Assembly (NCBI GenBank): GCA_023146365.1
Contig: JAGLCE010000026.1
Location: 1-64,000, forward strand
Direction: 5' to 3'
Length of the DNA: 64,000 nucleotides
Source of the DNA: Endozoicomonadaceae bacterium
GTDB lineage: Bacteria > Pseudomonadota > Gammaproteobacteria > Pseudomonadales > Endozoicomonadaceae
The notes under the pieces are model-generated. The model searched no databases and was not told the DNA's origin. It was given only the letters and a program-made list of their open reading frames with translations. Position numbers and translations under genes: made by a program. Positions 20,868 through 30,661 of the stretch are shown piece after piece (the stretch's first letter is position 1; the number at the start of each line of letters is the position of its first letter).

Positions 20868-22490
20868 ATGGCCGACGAAAAATCCAAAAAGTCATCACCG
20901 AACGACAACCTGAGCCGCTGGCAACAGATACTCAGCAATGTCAGCTCCATGATCAGAGAAAACCCAAAATACCAGGGTCTGATGCTGATCAGCTCGGCGG
21001 GAGCTCTTGCACTATCCATTGTCCTTGTCATCTGGTCGAACGATAAGGATTATCAGCCGCTATATGGCAGCCAGGAAATCTACGATATCGGCAGTGTGAC
21101 TGACACACTAAGGCAGTCCGACATCGCCTATCGGATGCATCCCACCACTGGTCAGGTGCTGATCGACGCCACTCGTTTACCAGAAGCAAGGATGCAACTA
21201 GCTGCATCGGGCATCAAACCAAACAGCCCGGAAGGGATGGAGGTACTGGACAAAGAGCAGCCACTTGGAACTAGTCAGTTTTTGGAAAACGTCCGTTACC
21301 GTCGAGGGCTAGAAGGCGAACTGGCACGCACCATAATCAGTCTCAGACCGGTGCGTAACGCCCGCGTTCATCTTGCCATGCCTCGAAAAAGTGCTTTTGT
21401 TCGAAAAGCTGAAAAACCGAGTGCTTCGATATTCGTCGACATGGTTCCTGGGCAGACCCTCAAAAAATCCCAGGTGGAATCAATCGTCAACCTTGTCGCC
21501 GGCAGTGTGCCTGGAATGACTAATAACGCGATCGCCATTGTCGATCAAAACGGTACTCTTCTATCTCGGGAAATATCCAGGAGTGGCAATGGTCTGGAGC
21601 TGGCCGAGCGTCAACTGGAGTATATCAACAAGCTGGAGAAAACCTATGAAAACCGAGTCAGCGCACTGCTGGAGCCGATCGTAGGCTACGGCAATTTTCG
21701 CGTAGAAATAGCAGCCGATGTCAATTTAAACCGTATTGAGCAGACCTCGGAAGAGTACTCCCCTAAGAAAAAATCCGTCCGGAGTGAACACTCCAGCGAA
21801 CGTAGTGACTCCGCCAGCGGGGGCGGCATGCCAGGCACTTTAACTAATGTGCCGCCATCGACCGAAGATGAACACTCCAATCAATCCGGTCAAAAAGAGA
21901 TTGTCCGTACCCGTAACTACGAGCTGGACCGAACCGTAAAGCACGAGACCCGACAACTGGGCAACGTCAACCGTCTAAGTATCGCCGTTATTTTGAATGA
22001 AAGCGCTATGGCAAGCGGTAACGTAAAGATGGAAGATCTGCAGCAACTGGTGCGTGATGCCATCGGATTTACTGAAGCCCGTAATGATCAGATTAGTATT
22101 CATACCGCCAATTTCGTCGCCAATGATTTCACTAATGAGGACACTATCCCCTGGTGGGAATCACCCCAGATCCTTTACTACTTTCGCTATTTGATCGGCT
22201 GCATCCTCAGCCTTGCGGTCATCATGTTTCTGCTACGTCCTCTGATTCAACGTATTGTCGCCCCAGCAGATTCTTTGCCACTAACGGTAGATGAAGCTGC
22301 TTCCGAAACTGCGGCTGCCTTCAAGTCAGCGCATCCAGACCTGGGAATGTTCTCTGATGAATCACTTTCGCTGCTACCTCCCGAGGTAGCTGACTTTGAA
22401 ACCCAACTGGTCAGCGCCAGAAAACTGGCTTACAAGGAGCCGGAGCGAGTGGCGCAGGTCGTTAAAATGTGGATGAATGCAGAATCATGA
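20868..22490 (+). CDS. fliF: Flagellar MS-ring protein FliF
   Basis: Inner-membrane protein whose oligomer forms the MS ring, the base of the rotor. It has 540 residues with a TM helix near 38-60 and a second near 430-450 (LIGCILSLAVIMFLLRPLI). Ring-building motifs between them include YQPLYGSQEIYDIGSV, RLPEARMQLAASG, RYRRGLEGELARTI and SIVNLVAGSVPGM. The cytoplasmic tail ending in VAQVVKMWMNAES is the FliG-binding segment. Its stop overlaps the fliG start (ATGA). Confidence 0.96.
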   Translation: MADEKSKKSSPNDNLSRWQQILSNVSSMIRENPKYQGLMLISSAGALALSIVLVIWSNDKDYQPLYGSQEIYDIGSVTDTLRQSDIAYRMHPTTGQVLIDATRLPEARMQLAASGIKPNSPEGMEVLDKEQPLGTSQFLENVRYRRGLEGELARTIISLRPVRNARVHLAMPRKSAFVRKAEKPSASIFVDMVPGQTLKKSQVESIVNLVAGSVPGMTNNAIAIVDQNGTLLSREISRSGNGLELAERQLEYINKLEKTYENRVSALLEPIVGYGNFRVEIAADVNLNRIEQTSEEYSPKKKSVRSEHSSERSDSASGGGMPGTLTNVPPSTEDEHSNQSGQKEIVRTRNYELDRTVKHETRQLGNVNRLSIAVILNESAMASGNVKMEDLQQLVRDAIGFTEARNDQISIHTANFVANDFTNEDTIPWWESPQILYYFRYLIGCILSLAVIMFLLRPLIQRIVAPADSLPLTVDEAASETAAAFKSAHPDLGMFSDESLSLLPPEVADFETQLVSARKLAYKEPERVAQVVKMWMNAES

Positions 22491-23503
22491 GTAACGACAA
22501 CAATAAAATAAGCCAGACCGCCAGAAATGTCGCCATTCTGCTGCTAAGCCTTGGTGAAAAAGGTGCGGCTCATGTCTTCAAAAATCTGAGCAAGCAAGAA
22601 GTTCGTCAGATCACCACGGCCATGGCGACCATGCCACCTCTTCGACGGGATGAGGTTCAGGGCATTCTGAGCCAGTTTTTTCATGAGTATCGTTATGAAG
22701 CAGGCTTCATCGGCGGTACCAAACAGTATCTGGAGAAAAGCCTACAGCTGGCCATGGGCGAAAAAGATGCGAACAAGATGATGGAATCCATCTTTGGCCA
22801 TGAAGAGAGTGGCAACGGTATGGAGATGATCAAGTGGATGGGTTCTTCAACAATTGCGGAGCTGATCGCCAATGAGCATCCTCAGCTACAGGCTGTTCTA
22901 CTAGCCAATCTGGATCCGAAACAGGCGTCAGAAGTCCTCAAACGCTTACCTCAACACTGCCACAACGATCTATTGGCCCGCCTCGCCAAGCTGGAGGAAT
23001 TACATCCGGCCATCATTCAAGAACTAAACGCCATGTTCGATGACAACATGGTCGAACTGAACTCAGGTCATAACACCGCCATCAGCGGCATGCGTCAGGT
23101 CGCCGACATCATGAATCGAATGAATGATGAACAGACCAAGGGACTTATTGAACACTTCAAGAAACAGGATGAAAAACTGGCCGAAGAACTCGAAAACCAT
23201 ATGTTTGTTTTTGACAATCTCGCCAAGGTCAATGATGAAGCCATTAACCGCATTGTTGCCGAAGTATCTCAGGAAGTGCTCGTCATGGCACTGAAAGGTT
23301 CGTCGGACGAGCTAATGAATATGGTCATGGGCAACATGGCCAAGAGTTCCGCCAAATACCTGCAGGACGACATTGATAACCTAGGCAGTGTCAGAGCCAG
23401 TCAAGTTCAAGCCGCGCGTAAAGAGATGCTCGACACTGCCAGAAAGCTAGCCGATGAAGGTGAAATCGAGCTGAACTTCAGAGATGAAGAGATGATTGAA
23501 TAA
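22487..23503 (+). CDS. fliG: Flagellar motor switch protein FliG
   Basis: C-ring protein that contacts the stator and generates torque. About 338 residues. It begins near KISQTARNVAILLLSLGEKGAAHVF and contains EHPQLQAVLLANLDPKQASEVLKRLP, the middle-domain EHPQ/LxxLD signature. The C-terminal domain carries the charged torque helix (QEVLVMALKGSSDELMNMVMGNM). The start is set at the ATG overlapping the fliF stop rather than six codons upstream. It is part of the fliEFGHIJ operon. Confidence 0.95.
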   Translation: MSNDNNKISQTARNVAILLLSLGEKGAAHVFKNLSKQEVRQITTAMATMPPLRRDEVQGILSQFFHEYRYEAGFIGGTKQYLEKSLQLAMGEKDANKMMESIFGHEESGNGMEMIKWMGSSTIAELIANEHPQLQAVLLANLDPKQASEVLKRLPQHCHNDLLARLAKLEELHPAIIQELNAMFDDNMVELNSGHNTAISGMRQVADIMNRMNDEQTKGLIEHFKKQDEKLAEELENHMFVFDNLAKVNDEAINRIVAEVSQEVLVMALKGSSDELMNMVMGNMAKSSAKYLQDDIDNLGSVRASQVQAARKEMLDTARKLADEGEIELNFRDEEMIE

Positions 23504-23529
23504 CACGCAACAAACGCAAGGATAGCAAT

Positions 23530-24399
23530 ATGAAACATTCAAGTCGTGTTATTCGCTCAAAAGTTGCAGAGTGTCAGCGAGTCAGCTTTCCGGCATTTCG
23601 TCGTCCGACTCAACAGGGTGCCTTGGAGATTAACACCGGCAATCAGGAAATGACGCCGTCGCGTGTCGTGCACCATCCGCTGGAAACCGACACAAAGCAT
23701 CCCGATGTTAATACGCTCACCGATCAGAACAGTGCCTATATCAAGGCTAACAGTGCTCAGGGATTTGCAGAGGGTTATCACCAAGGAATGGAGCAAGCAC
23801 AGAAAGACGGCCTAGAACAGGGAAAGAAACAGGGACTTGAAGAAGGTCGGGCAGAGGGCCTTTCGGAAGGCCGCCAAGAAGGCTTTGAAAAGGGTATGCA
23901 GGAAGGCATAACCAGTGGTCGCGAGCAGGCTTACCAGGAATCACTCGTCAACCATGAGCAGGAACTCAATGCTCTGACTCTTCAACTAAACAGCCTTCTG
24001 ACTCAGGTACGCCATCTCTATGAAAATCGTCGGGATGAAATGGGCCAATGGCTCTCAACACTGGTGGAAACCATTGTTCGTCAGATTATCTGCAGTGAAC
24101 CCAAAAACCGTCCAGATCAGATCTATCGTGTGGTTCGTAACACCTTGCAAAGCCTGCCATCCAACAACGGCACTTTCAAGATTTACCTGAACCCAGTCGA
24201 TTCCGAGCGCCTGCTACAGTTCAAGCCTGAGCTTCGTGAACAATGGGACATTTTTGCAGCCTCTGAAATAGAGTCAGGCAACTGCCGAATAGAAAATGGA
24301 GAGATGGAAGCGGAGACCAACGTTGAACAACGTATTCAGGATTGTCTAGACATGGTCAAACTCTACATGCCAGATGAAATCGAGGAGCGATTTTCATGA
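23530..24399 (+). CDS. fliH: Flagellar assembly protein FliH
   Basis: Cytoplasmic stator that holds and regulates the export ATPase FliI. It has 289 residues. A basic N-terminal segment is followed at about 77-138 by a run of G-x3-G-type repeats (EGYHQGMEQ, LEQGKKQGLEEG, LSEGRQEGFEKG), the GxxxG helix typical of FliH. The C-terminal domain includes VETIVRQII and DIFAASEIESGNCRIE. Its stop overlaps the fliI ATG (ATGA), so translation is coupled. Confidence 0.92.
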   Translation: MKHSSRVIRSKVAECQRVSFPAFRRPTQQGALEINTGNQEMTPSRVVHHPLETDTKHPDVNTLTDQNSAYIKANSAQGFAEGYHQGMEQAQKDGLEQGKKQGLEEGRAEGLSEGRQEGFEKGMQEGITSGREQAYQESLVNHEQELNALTLQLNSLLTQVRHLYENRRDEMGQWLSTLVETIVRQIICSEPKNRPDQIYRVVRNTLQSLPSNNGTFKIYLNPVDSERLLQFKPELREQWDIFAASEIESGNCRIENGEMEAETNVEQRIQDCLDMVKLYMPDEIEERFS

Positions 24400-25775
24400 C
24401 AGCTTCCAAGAAATACGATACCACATTATCCTTAGCGGACAGAATAAAAGCGCTACCCACTGCACGCATCTACGGCAGGCTTACCCGTATGACGGGTCTA
24501 TTGCTCGAAGCCTCCGGCTGTCAACTGGCGGTGGGAGATCGCTGCCGAATTGAATCACGCCGCGAACAGCGCCACATGGAAGCTGAGGTTGTGGGATTCA
24601 ATGGTTCGATTCACTTCCTGATGTCACTGAGCCATACCACCAGCTTGCAGCCAGGTGACCGAGTATTACCCCTAGGACATGACACAATGATCCCTGTGGG
24701 CACCCGTTTTCTTGGTCGAGTCATCAACGGACTGGCTGAACCACTGGATAATCTGGGTAATATCCGAGCTGATGACTTTATCAATCTGCACAGCACGCCC
24801 ATCAATCCGCTACATCGCAAGCCCATCACTGAACCCCTAGATGTCGGCGTACGTCCTATCAACGGCCTGTTAAGCGTCGGCAAAGGTCAGCGTATCGGCC
24901 TTATGGCTGGCAGTGGTGTCGGTAAAAGCATCCTGTTGAGCATGATGACCCGTAACACCACCGCCGATATCACCGTCGTCGGCATGATCGGTGAACGAGG
25001 CCGTGAGGTGAAGGAGTTCATTGAACACACCCTAGGGCCAGAAGGATTAGCTAAAACCGTGGTCATCGCCGCCCCTGCCGATGAATCTCCCGTCATGCGC
25101 CTACGAGCTGCTTTACTCTGTCACCGAATAGCAGAGTATTATCGAGATAGTGGCAAAGACGTTCTGCTGCTGATGGACTCCCTGACCCGCTACGCTCAGG
25201 CTCAACGAGAAATTGCTTTATCTGTCGGAGAGCCTCCAGCCACCCGTGGCTACACGCCATCCGTGTTCAGCCAGATTCCAAAATTGGTGGAGAGAGCAGG
25301 GAACGGAGCTCATGGTAGCGGCTCCATCACAGCGTTCTATACCGTCCTCGCAGAAGGTGATGACCAGCAGGACCCCATTGTTGACGCAGCACGCTCCATT
25401 CTAGATGGTCATATCGTTCTGAGTCGGGAACTGGCAGACAGCGGCCACTACCCCGCTATCGACATTGGCTCGTCCATTAGCCGAGCCATGCCGCAAATTA
25501 CCGATGAAACCCATCAAAAAGCGGCTCAGGCCTTTCGCCATTACTACTCTCGCTATCACCAGTTCCGGGACATGGTAGCCATCGGAGCCTATCAGCGGGG
25601 TGCTGATCCAGAACTGGATCGTGCCATTCAGCTCTACCCAATGATGCAGGGCTACCTCAAACAAGGCATGTATGAACGGGTTGATCATGCCAGTTGTATA
25701 CAGCAGCTCTACTCACTCTGGCAAGGCAGTGCCACGTCAGCACCCATCTCAGGTAAGGATACGGAGGTCGCATGA
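24396..25775 (+). CDS. fliI: Flagellar export ATPase FliI
   Basis: Peripheral membrane ATPase of the flagellar type III export system, related to the F1 beta subunit. Length 459 residues. Walker A is MAGSGVGKSILLSM, Walker B is VLLLMDSLTRYAQAQREIAL, and GEPPATRGYTPSVFSQIPKL is the family signature. It overlaps both neighbours (fliH by ATGA, fliJ by ATGA). The related T3SS ATPase is excluded by the fli context. Confidence 0.96.
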   Translation: MTASKKYDTTLSLADRIKALPTARIYGRLTRMTGLLLEASGCQLAVGDRCRIESRREQRHMEAEVVGFNGSIHFLMSLSHTTSLQPGDRVLPLGHDTMIPVGTRFLGRVINGLAEPLDNLGNIRADDFINLHSTPINPLHRKPITEPLDVGVRPINGLLSVGKGQRIGLMAGSGVGKSILLSMMTRNTTADITVVGMIGERGREVKEFIEHTLGPEGLAKTVVIAAPADESPVMRLRAALLCHRIAEYYRDSGKDVLLLMDSLTRYAQAQREIALSVGEPPATRGYTPSVFSQIPKLVERAGNGAHGSGSITAFYTVLAEGDDQQDPIVDAARSILDGHIVLSRELADSGHYPAIDIGSSISRAMPQITDETHQKAAQAFRHYYSRYHQFRDMVAIGAYQRGADPELDRAIQLYPMMQGYLKQGMYERVDHASCIQQLYSLWQGSATSAPISGKDTEVA

Positions 25776-26212
25776 GTACATCCATTCATCTGTTCAAGAA
25801 ATGTCTCGACATTCAGCAACAACGCCATCGTGATGCCATGAAAAAGGCGTTTCAGTCCGAACAAAGCCTCAATCAGCAGCGTGAGCAACTAACATACCTG
25901 CAACATGCCATCAACGAATATAAGATAGAAACGAATACCCAAGTAACGTCTATATCCATCATCAACTTAGTTAACTTTCGAAGCCTTTTACAGAAAGTGT
26001 TTGATCTTCAACAACAACGAGTCAGCCAGAATGAAAACGAATATAACCAGCTGAGCCTGCAGGCCGCCGGTGAACACCGAAAACTGAAAGCCATGGAAAA
26101 ACTATTAGAAAAGATGCAGCAAAAAAACCGTCTGAAACTCATCAAACTTGAACAAAGGATGCTTGATGACCATGCAGTACGGCAATATATTAATCAGCGT
26201 CAGGATGCCTGA
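25772..26212 (+). CDS. fliJ: Flagellar export chaperone FliJ
   Basis: Coiled-coil protein that sits in the FliI hexamer and helps recycle export chaperones. It has 146 residues, almost entirely helical and rich in Gln, Lys and Glu (LFKKCLDIQQQRHRDAMKKA, LLEKMQQKNRLKLIKLEQRM). Identification rests on size, coiled-coil character and position as the last gene of fliEFGHIJ; FliJ sequences diverge strongly. Its stop codon directly abuts the stop of convergent flgN, with no space for a terminator. Confidence 0.85.
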   Translation: MSTSIHLFKKCLDIQQQRHRDAMKKAFQSEQSLNQQREQLTYLQHAINEYKIETNTQVTSISIINLVNFRSLLQKVFDLQQQRVSQNENEYNQLSLQAAGEHRKLKAMEKLLEKMQQKNRLKLIKLEQRMLDDHAVRQYINQRQDA

Positions 26213-26704
26213 TTAAACTCGACCGATGTTTCTAAGAGAGCTGGGGCGCTCAAGCTGACCGCCCTGGTTGTACGATGGATTAGCGACAGCGTAACCCCAA
26301 AATAGCTCAGCCAACCGAGTATTGGCAGATTTCAACCGCCGCTGCAGGCGACCATTCATCTGATTCATATCACGACAGTTCACCATGCGCTTGCGAATCG
26401 CGATCCACAGCTGCCGTCCCTCGTCCTGACAGTCGGCAGATAATCCGGTAAGCAGTTGCTCCATGCCTACTCCATCCAGCGTCAAACCGCGAGAGGTGAG
26501 TGTCTGGTTACGTTGAGCCGCATCGACTCCCAACTCTTCAAGCAACTCCGTCAGCCGACGACATTCCTGCTCCAGCGAAATCATATCCCGCGACAGCAAG
26601 TAACTATACTGCCGCTCCAACAGTTGCTCCATCTGGATCAACAGCCCATTCGTCTGACGAAAAGCTGTCATAATGCTTACAGATGAATCCGTCAATGCTG
26701 TCAT
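26213..26704 (-). CDS. flgN: Flagellar export chaperone FlgN
   Basis: Cytoplasmic chaperone for the hook-filament junction proteins FlgK and FlgL. About 163 residues, helical. LIQMEQLLERQYSYLLSRD followed by LEQECRRLTELLEELG fits the FlgN pattern. The start is set at the ATG that overlaps the flgM stop (TGATG). Located after flgM, as in flgMN operons. Confidence 0.85.
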   Translation of the reverse strand: MTALTDSSVSIMTAFRQTNGLLIQMEQLLERQYSYLLSRDMISLEQECRRLTELLEELGVDAAQRNQTLTSRGLTLDGVGMEQLLTGLSADCQDEGRQLWIAIRKRMVNCRDMNQMNGRLQRRLKSANTRLAELFWGYAVANPSYNQGGQLERPSSLRNIGRV

Positions 26705-27006
26705 CACTCAATATCCTCAAGAAAATTTTCAAACTGCTGGATCTTTTTGGCCAGCAGCTCTCTGTTCACAGGCATATTCCCCGACTTAATGGCCTCGCGC
26801 AACGCTTCCACGCGCACCATATCAATCACTGGAAATTGCTCTGCCTCATCCTCCAAAAGGCTGAGCGACCGAGCTTGGTCACTCAGCTCCAGCCGATCCG
26901 TACCAGTAATGCCCGAAGGGGCAGTCACTGGCTTAGAATTAGAAGCCGTTGAACCCGATACACGACCGCTTAGGCTCTGTTTGTTCACCCTACTTATTTT
27001 GGACAT
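26704..27006 (-). CDS. flgM: Anti-sigma28 factor FlgM
   Basis: Binds and inhibits the flagellar sigma factor FliA until it is exported through the completed hook. It has 100 residues. The middle DRLELSDQARSLSLLEDEAE and the C-terminal VEALREAIKSGNMPVNRELLAKKIQQF form the FlgM sigma-binding region. It carries its own sigma28-like promoter and overlaps flgN. Confidence 0.92.
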   Translation of the reverse strand: MSKISRVNKQSLSGRVSGSTASNSKPVTAPSGITGTDRLELSDQARSLSLLEDEAEQFPVIDMVRVEALREAIKSGNMPVNRELLAKKIQQFENFLEDIE

Positions 27007-27039
27007 AACGAACTCTTATTTCTGACAATGCAGACTTAG

Positions 27040-27066
27040 CAATCGGTAATTATCTGTAAATCTTTA
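27040..27066 (-). promoter_or_regulatory. Sigma28 (FliA)-type promoter of flgMN
   Basis: On the minus strand the sequence reads TAAA, fifteen bases, then ACCGATTG. The consensus is TAAA-N15-GCCGATAA. The spacing is exact and the CCGAT core is kept. It lies about 35 bases before the flgM start, between flgM and the flgL stop. Confidence 0.7.
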
Positions 27067-27137
27067 ATCTGCCTACATTTAACCTCACGTTGTCTCGCTG
27101 CTTTTCTGGCAGATATTCAACAGTCTGCCAAAGCTAA

Positions 27138-28304
27138 TCAACGCAAATAATCGAACAGCGACATCTTCTGAATCTTGACAAAAGTCTGCTGTGCGGCGCT
27201 CAATGCTGTCTGCTGCAAATTGAACCGAGAGATCGCTTCGGCATAATCCAGATCTTCCAAGCCTGAGCGCAGTGTCTGGTTCATCAATATGACATCCGCA
27301 TGGCTGTTGCCAATCAATGATATGGTATTCAGACGCCCGCCAACTCGTGTCTGAACCTGCCCTGTCTTGGCGATCGTGTTATCAATCGTATTGAGCATGT
27401 CTCCCAGCACGTCTCCCTGTACAAAGTCTCCCCCACTGGTGATCGCTGAAGCAAAGTTCGCCAGTGCAGTAAAAGTATCAACGGATTTTAACGTAAAACG
27501 GTCACCTACAGCGGTTGCGCCATCTATTGTGGTCGAGACCACGCCGGCAATCGTCAGCTCATCGCCCGTGACAACCGTTGGTAGCAAAACTGCCGGCCCA
27601 CCACCCTTGGGGGTAGCCGTTGTTGTCCATGTACCAGCAACATTTTCCACAACAACATTGTCGTAAGCACTAAATGTCTGCAGATCAAGAATGCTCGTAT
27701 CTTTCAAAGTGGCCGTTCCTACCACAGTAACTGCATGAACCCCGCTGCCGAAAAAGATGTCAGACCCTGGGTCATTGGCCGAAATATCCGTCGAACCGCT
27801 AACTGACACCTGTTTTTTATCTTCCGAACCCTGGTATACATACACCCCCGGCGTAGTGGTCTCGACTACCGGTGCCGTCTGAGTCTTCAAGCCTGAAAAA
27901 AAGTACTGCCCATCGGCTCGCTGGTAATTAACCAAACTGAGCAATGCATCCGCCTGTTTCTCAATCACGCCAGACATGGACTTCAAGCCATCCACCCCTA
28001 AGGCTACATTACCAGCCGATAAGATGGTTTCACGTATACCCTGAAGAGTATTGACCATATTGGTGAGCAGGGTTTCCTCCTGCCTTAACACATTATCCAA
28101 GGCATCAATGTTGTCATTGTACTGTTCAAGAAAGGACAATTCTTTGTTTAGTTGCATTATCTGTACAGTATCCAGAGCATCATCAGAAGGCTGCCGCAAC
28201 CGCTTACCTGATGTAATGTCAGCATAGGTTTTGGCCAGTTCGCCCCCCTGCTGTTGCATAGAAGAAACCATCATGTTACTAATCTGTGCTGTGCTCACAC
28301 GCAT
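27138..28304 (-). CDS. flgL: Hook-filament junction protein FlgL (HAP3)
   Basis: Secreted junction protein joining FlgK to the flagellin filament. It has 388 residues. The flagellin-like N-terminus (ISNMMVSSMQQQGGELAKTY, then SGKRLRQPSDDALDTVQIM) and C-terminus (EAISRFNLQQTALSAAQQTF, then KIQKMSLFDYLR) form the D0/D1 coiled coils. The variable centre is Thr/Val-rich. It is the last gene of the flgBCDEFGHIJKL operon, 15 bases after flgK. Confidence 0.92.
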   Translation of the reverse strand: MRVSTAQISNMMVSSMQQQGGELAKTYADITSGKRLRQPSDDALDTVQIMQLNKELSFLEQYNDNIDALDNVLRQEETLLTNMVNTLQGIRETILSAGNVALGVDGLKSMSGVIEKQADALLSLVNYQRADGQYFFSGLKTQTAPVVETTTPGVYVYQGSEDKKQVSVSGSTDISANDPGSDIFFGSGVHAVTVVGTATLKDTSILDLQTFSAYDNVVVENVAGTWTTTATPKGGGPAVLLPTVVTGDELTIAGVVSTTIDGATAVGDRFTLKSVDTFTALANFASAITSGGDFVQGDVLGDMLNTIDNTIAKTGQVQTRVGGRLNTISLIGNSHADVILMNQTLRSGLEDLDYAEAISRFNLQQTALSAAQQTFVKIQKMSLFDYLR

Positions 28305-28319
28305 GGTATTACCTCCTTG

Positions 28320-30278
28320 TTACAGCAGACTCAGCAGGGAATTGAACACCCGCTGCGCTGATGCAATCACCTGAGCACTGGCGGAATATACTTGCTCAGC
28401 ACTCACCAAAATCATGGCTTCTTCATCCAGATTGACGCCACTAACACTATTTCTTTCTGCCTGCGCTTTAATCAACAGGGAATGGCTAGTCTCCATCGAC
28501 ATCTTGGTTTGAAATGTCTGGACAGCCACCTGCCCCACCAGCCGGGTATAACCCTCAACTAGGCTGAATTCGCCACCGACAACATCACTGGCCTGCAAAT
28601 CAGTCAGCTGTTTAGCGACCGTATTGTCACCGGGTGCTAATGCCATACCAGAAAACGCCAGTTGTGAAGGGTTGTCATTGACGACACGAATTTCCTCTCC
28701 CGCTCGCCGAGTGGGCTGCAGGAGATAAATCTCACCATTATTAAGAGTGCCACCATTAATCGTCAGCTGGAGCCCATCAAAATCAGCAAGGATAGCACCC
28801 GGTGGTGTAGTCGTTGGCACAGCACCAGAACCGACCTCATGCCCATCGGACTTACGGGTAATACGGTATTCTGATGTACCACCATTATCCGCAATACGCA
28901 ATTCATAATCGCTGCTCGTCACCTGTGTAGAATCCTGTACGGACAACAGCATAGCGGCATCACTCCCAGGCACACTGCTAGCCACCTGTATCCGCTCAGA
29001 TGCCGGAATACCACTGAGTGGAAACTCCACGGTGTAAACATCACCATTTTGAATGCTGGAAGCATCAGTAAACAACGTCATCTCCATACCATCAAAAGAA
29101 GGTTTCGCCGAAGACAACGAAGCAACCGTACCACTGGCTACGCTGACGCTATCGGCACTGCGTACAATGTCATAATTCCCACCAACGACACTCATCACAT
29201 ATTCACCACCCATAACCATGCTGGCCTGGTTGACGACGTTAACCCCGAACTGCGCAGAACCGGTATTTACATTAGACGACACCACGCGATCCATCGCCGA
29301 TTGCCAATTGACATCCGACATCATCTGACTCGATGGCCAACCTTGTCGATCGCCAATATCGAATCCAGTCGAGAGAAGTTGGTTTATCTGATCCGAAAAT
29401 ACCATCGCCACCCGACCGATTTCATTAAGTGACACACTTAACACACTACTCTGAAACTCCTGAAAACCGCCGATGGTGCCACCCATATTGCCCGACATAG
29501 GCACAACAGAAGTCGAATTATCCAGCCCAATACCCACCATATTGGGATCCAGCGGATCATCAATCGCCTTTAGAGTGTTGTACTGAGTGTCCAATATCAG
29601 CGGATGGCCCAAGTTTGTATACACACTGGCCATGCCATTCCCCTGATTCAGTACAGTAATACCTATCAGGCCCGCTAACTCCTGCAGTGCATTATCCCGT
29701 AAATCCAATAGATCATTAGGTTCACCACTCGTACTCGAAGCAGCTCTGATGCTTTGGTTGTACTCGGAAATACCGGCAATCAGAGAGTTGGCTTGCTGAA
29801 TAGCCGCTACCATCTGCTCCTTCAACAGGCTGGACTGCTGCTCTAGCTGTTCAGTCACGGAGTGAAATTGCTGTGACAGTGAGCCTGCTTCACTGATAAT
29901 ATTTTGGCGTACTACTGACGAAAGCGGATCAACCGTCGCAGCATTAACAGCTGAAAAGAACTTTCCTAGGCCTTCCGTGACCACGGAACCTTCATTACCT
30001 AGGTAGCTGTCCAGTGAAGACATATAACCGGCCGCGGTGGCCTTCTGGCTATGTAAAGTAAAGGTGTCTCGAATTTGAGAGGTAAGAAATTCATTATTAA
30101 TCCGGCGGACACTACCTGTCGTCACACCATTCCCAGTAGCACTGCTTGGCGCATTATAAAGCCGTACATCCTGACGCGTAAAACCCGGCGTATTAACATT
30201 AGTGACATTGTGAGCACTGGTCTCCATCATTTTTTGGGAGGCCATGATCCCGCTTTTACCAATTTCCAGCAAACTCAT
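28320..30278 (-). CDS. flgK: Hook-filament junction protein FlgK (HAP1)
   Basis: First junction protein above the hook. It has 652 residues, somewhat longer than the 547 of Salmonella, the excess lying in the central exposed domain. N-terminal IGKSGIMASQKMMETSAHNV and VNTPGFTRQDV, and C-terminal GVNLDEEAMILVSAEQVYSA and IASAQRVFNSLL, are the FlgK signatures. It lies between flgJ and flgL on the same strand. Confidence 0.94.
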   Translation of the reverse strand: MSLLEIGKSGIMASQKMMETSAHNVTNVNTPGFTRQDVRLYNAPSSATGNGVTTGSVRRINNEFLTSQIRDTFTLHSQKATAAGYMSSLDSYLGNEGSVVTEGLGKFFSAVNAATVDPLSSVVRQNIISEAGSLSQQFHSVTEQLEQQSSLLKEQMVAAIQQANSLIAGISEYNQSIRAASSTSGEPNDLLDLRDNALQELAGLIGITVLNQGNGMASVYTNLGHPLILDTQYNTLKAIDDPLDPNMVGIGLDNSTSVVPMSGNMGGTIGGFQEFQSSVLSVSLNEIGRVAMVFSDQINQLLSTGFDIGDRQGWPSSQMMSDVNWQSAMDRVVSSNVNTGSAQFGVNVVNQASMVMGGEYVMSVVGGNYDIVRSADSVSVASGTVASLSSAKPSFDGMEMTLFTDASSIQNGDVYTVEFPLSGIPASERIQVASSVPGSDAAMLLSVQDSTQVTSSDYELRIADNGGTSEYRITRKSDGHEVGSGAVPTTTPPGAILADFDGLQLTINGGTLNNGEIYLLQPTRRAGEEIRVVNDNPSQLAFSGMALAPGDNTVAKQLTDLQASDVVGGEFSLVEGYTRLVGQVAVQTFQTKMSMETSHSLLIKAQAERNSVSGVNLDEEAMILVSAEQVYSASAQVIASAQRVFNSLLSLL

Positions 30279-30304
30279 TATTGTATTCCCTTACCACACC
30301 CAAA

Positions 30305-30652
30305 TTAGATCGATTGATCAAGCAGGGCGCCTTTCCGATGATCGCCATCCACACCCGAATCCTGCTCATAGCCGAACTGACGCATCATCACATCAGCAAG
30401 ACCAAAGGAGCCAGTATTGCTCATCTCTGACGCAAGACGGCTGTCCATCAGCGAGTAAAACGTCGACATATCGGAACCGCCCATCAGATCATCCTCGCCA
30501 ACCAGTGTTTCATTGGCTGCTCTGGCACTCTTGAGCATCATATTGATAAACAACGACTCAAACGCCTTCGTCGCCTGCTCCATGGTTTTAGGTTTGTTTT
30601 TATAGGTCAGTACATCGGCGCCTGACACCATGCTTGAGCTATCAATATTCAT
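30305..30652 (-). CDS. flgJ: Rod-capping protein FlgJ, single-domain form without muramidase
   Basis: Scaffold for rod assembly in the periplasm. At 115 residues it contains only the N-terminal rod-capping domain (QATKAFESLFINMMLKSARA, then LMDSRLASEMSNTGSFGLADV). The C-terminal glucosaminidase/muramidase domain of the 300-residue enterobacterial FlgJ is missing. No separate peptidoglycan hydrolase lies beside it, so an enzyme encoded elsewhere would have to open the wall for the rod. The gene sits in the normal flgI-flgJ-flgK order and shows no frameshift, so the short form looks genuine. Confidence 0.88.
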   Translation of the reverse strand: MNIDSSSMVSGADVLTYKNKPKTMEQATKAFESLFINMMLKSARAANETLVGEDDLMGGSDMSTFYSLMDSRLASEMSNTGSFGLADVMMRQFGYEQDSGVDGDHRKGALLDQSI

Positions 30653-30661
30653 TCTTGAGCC

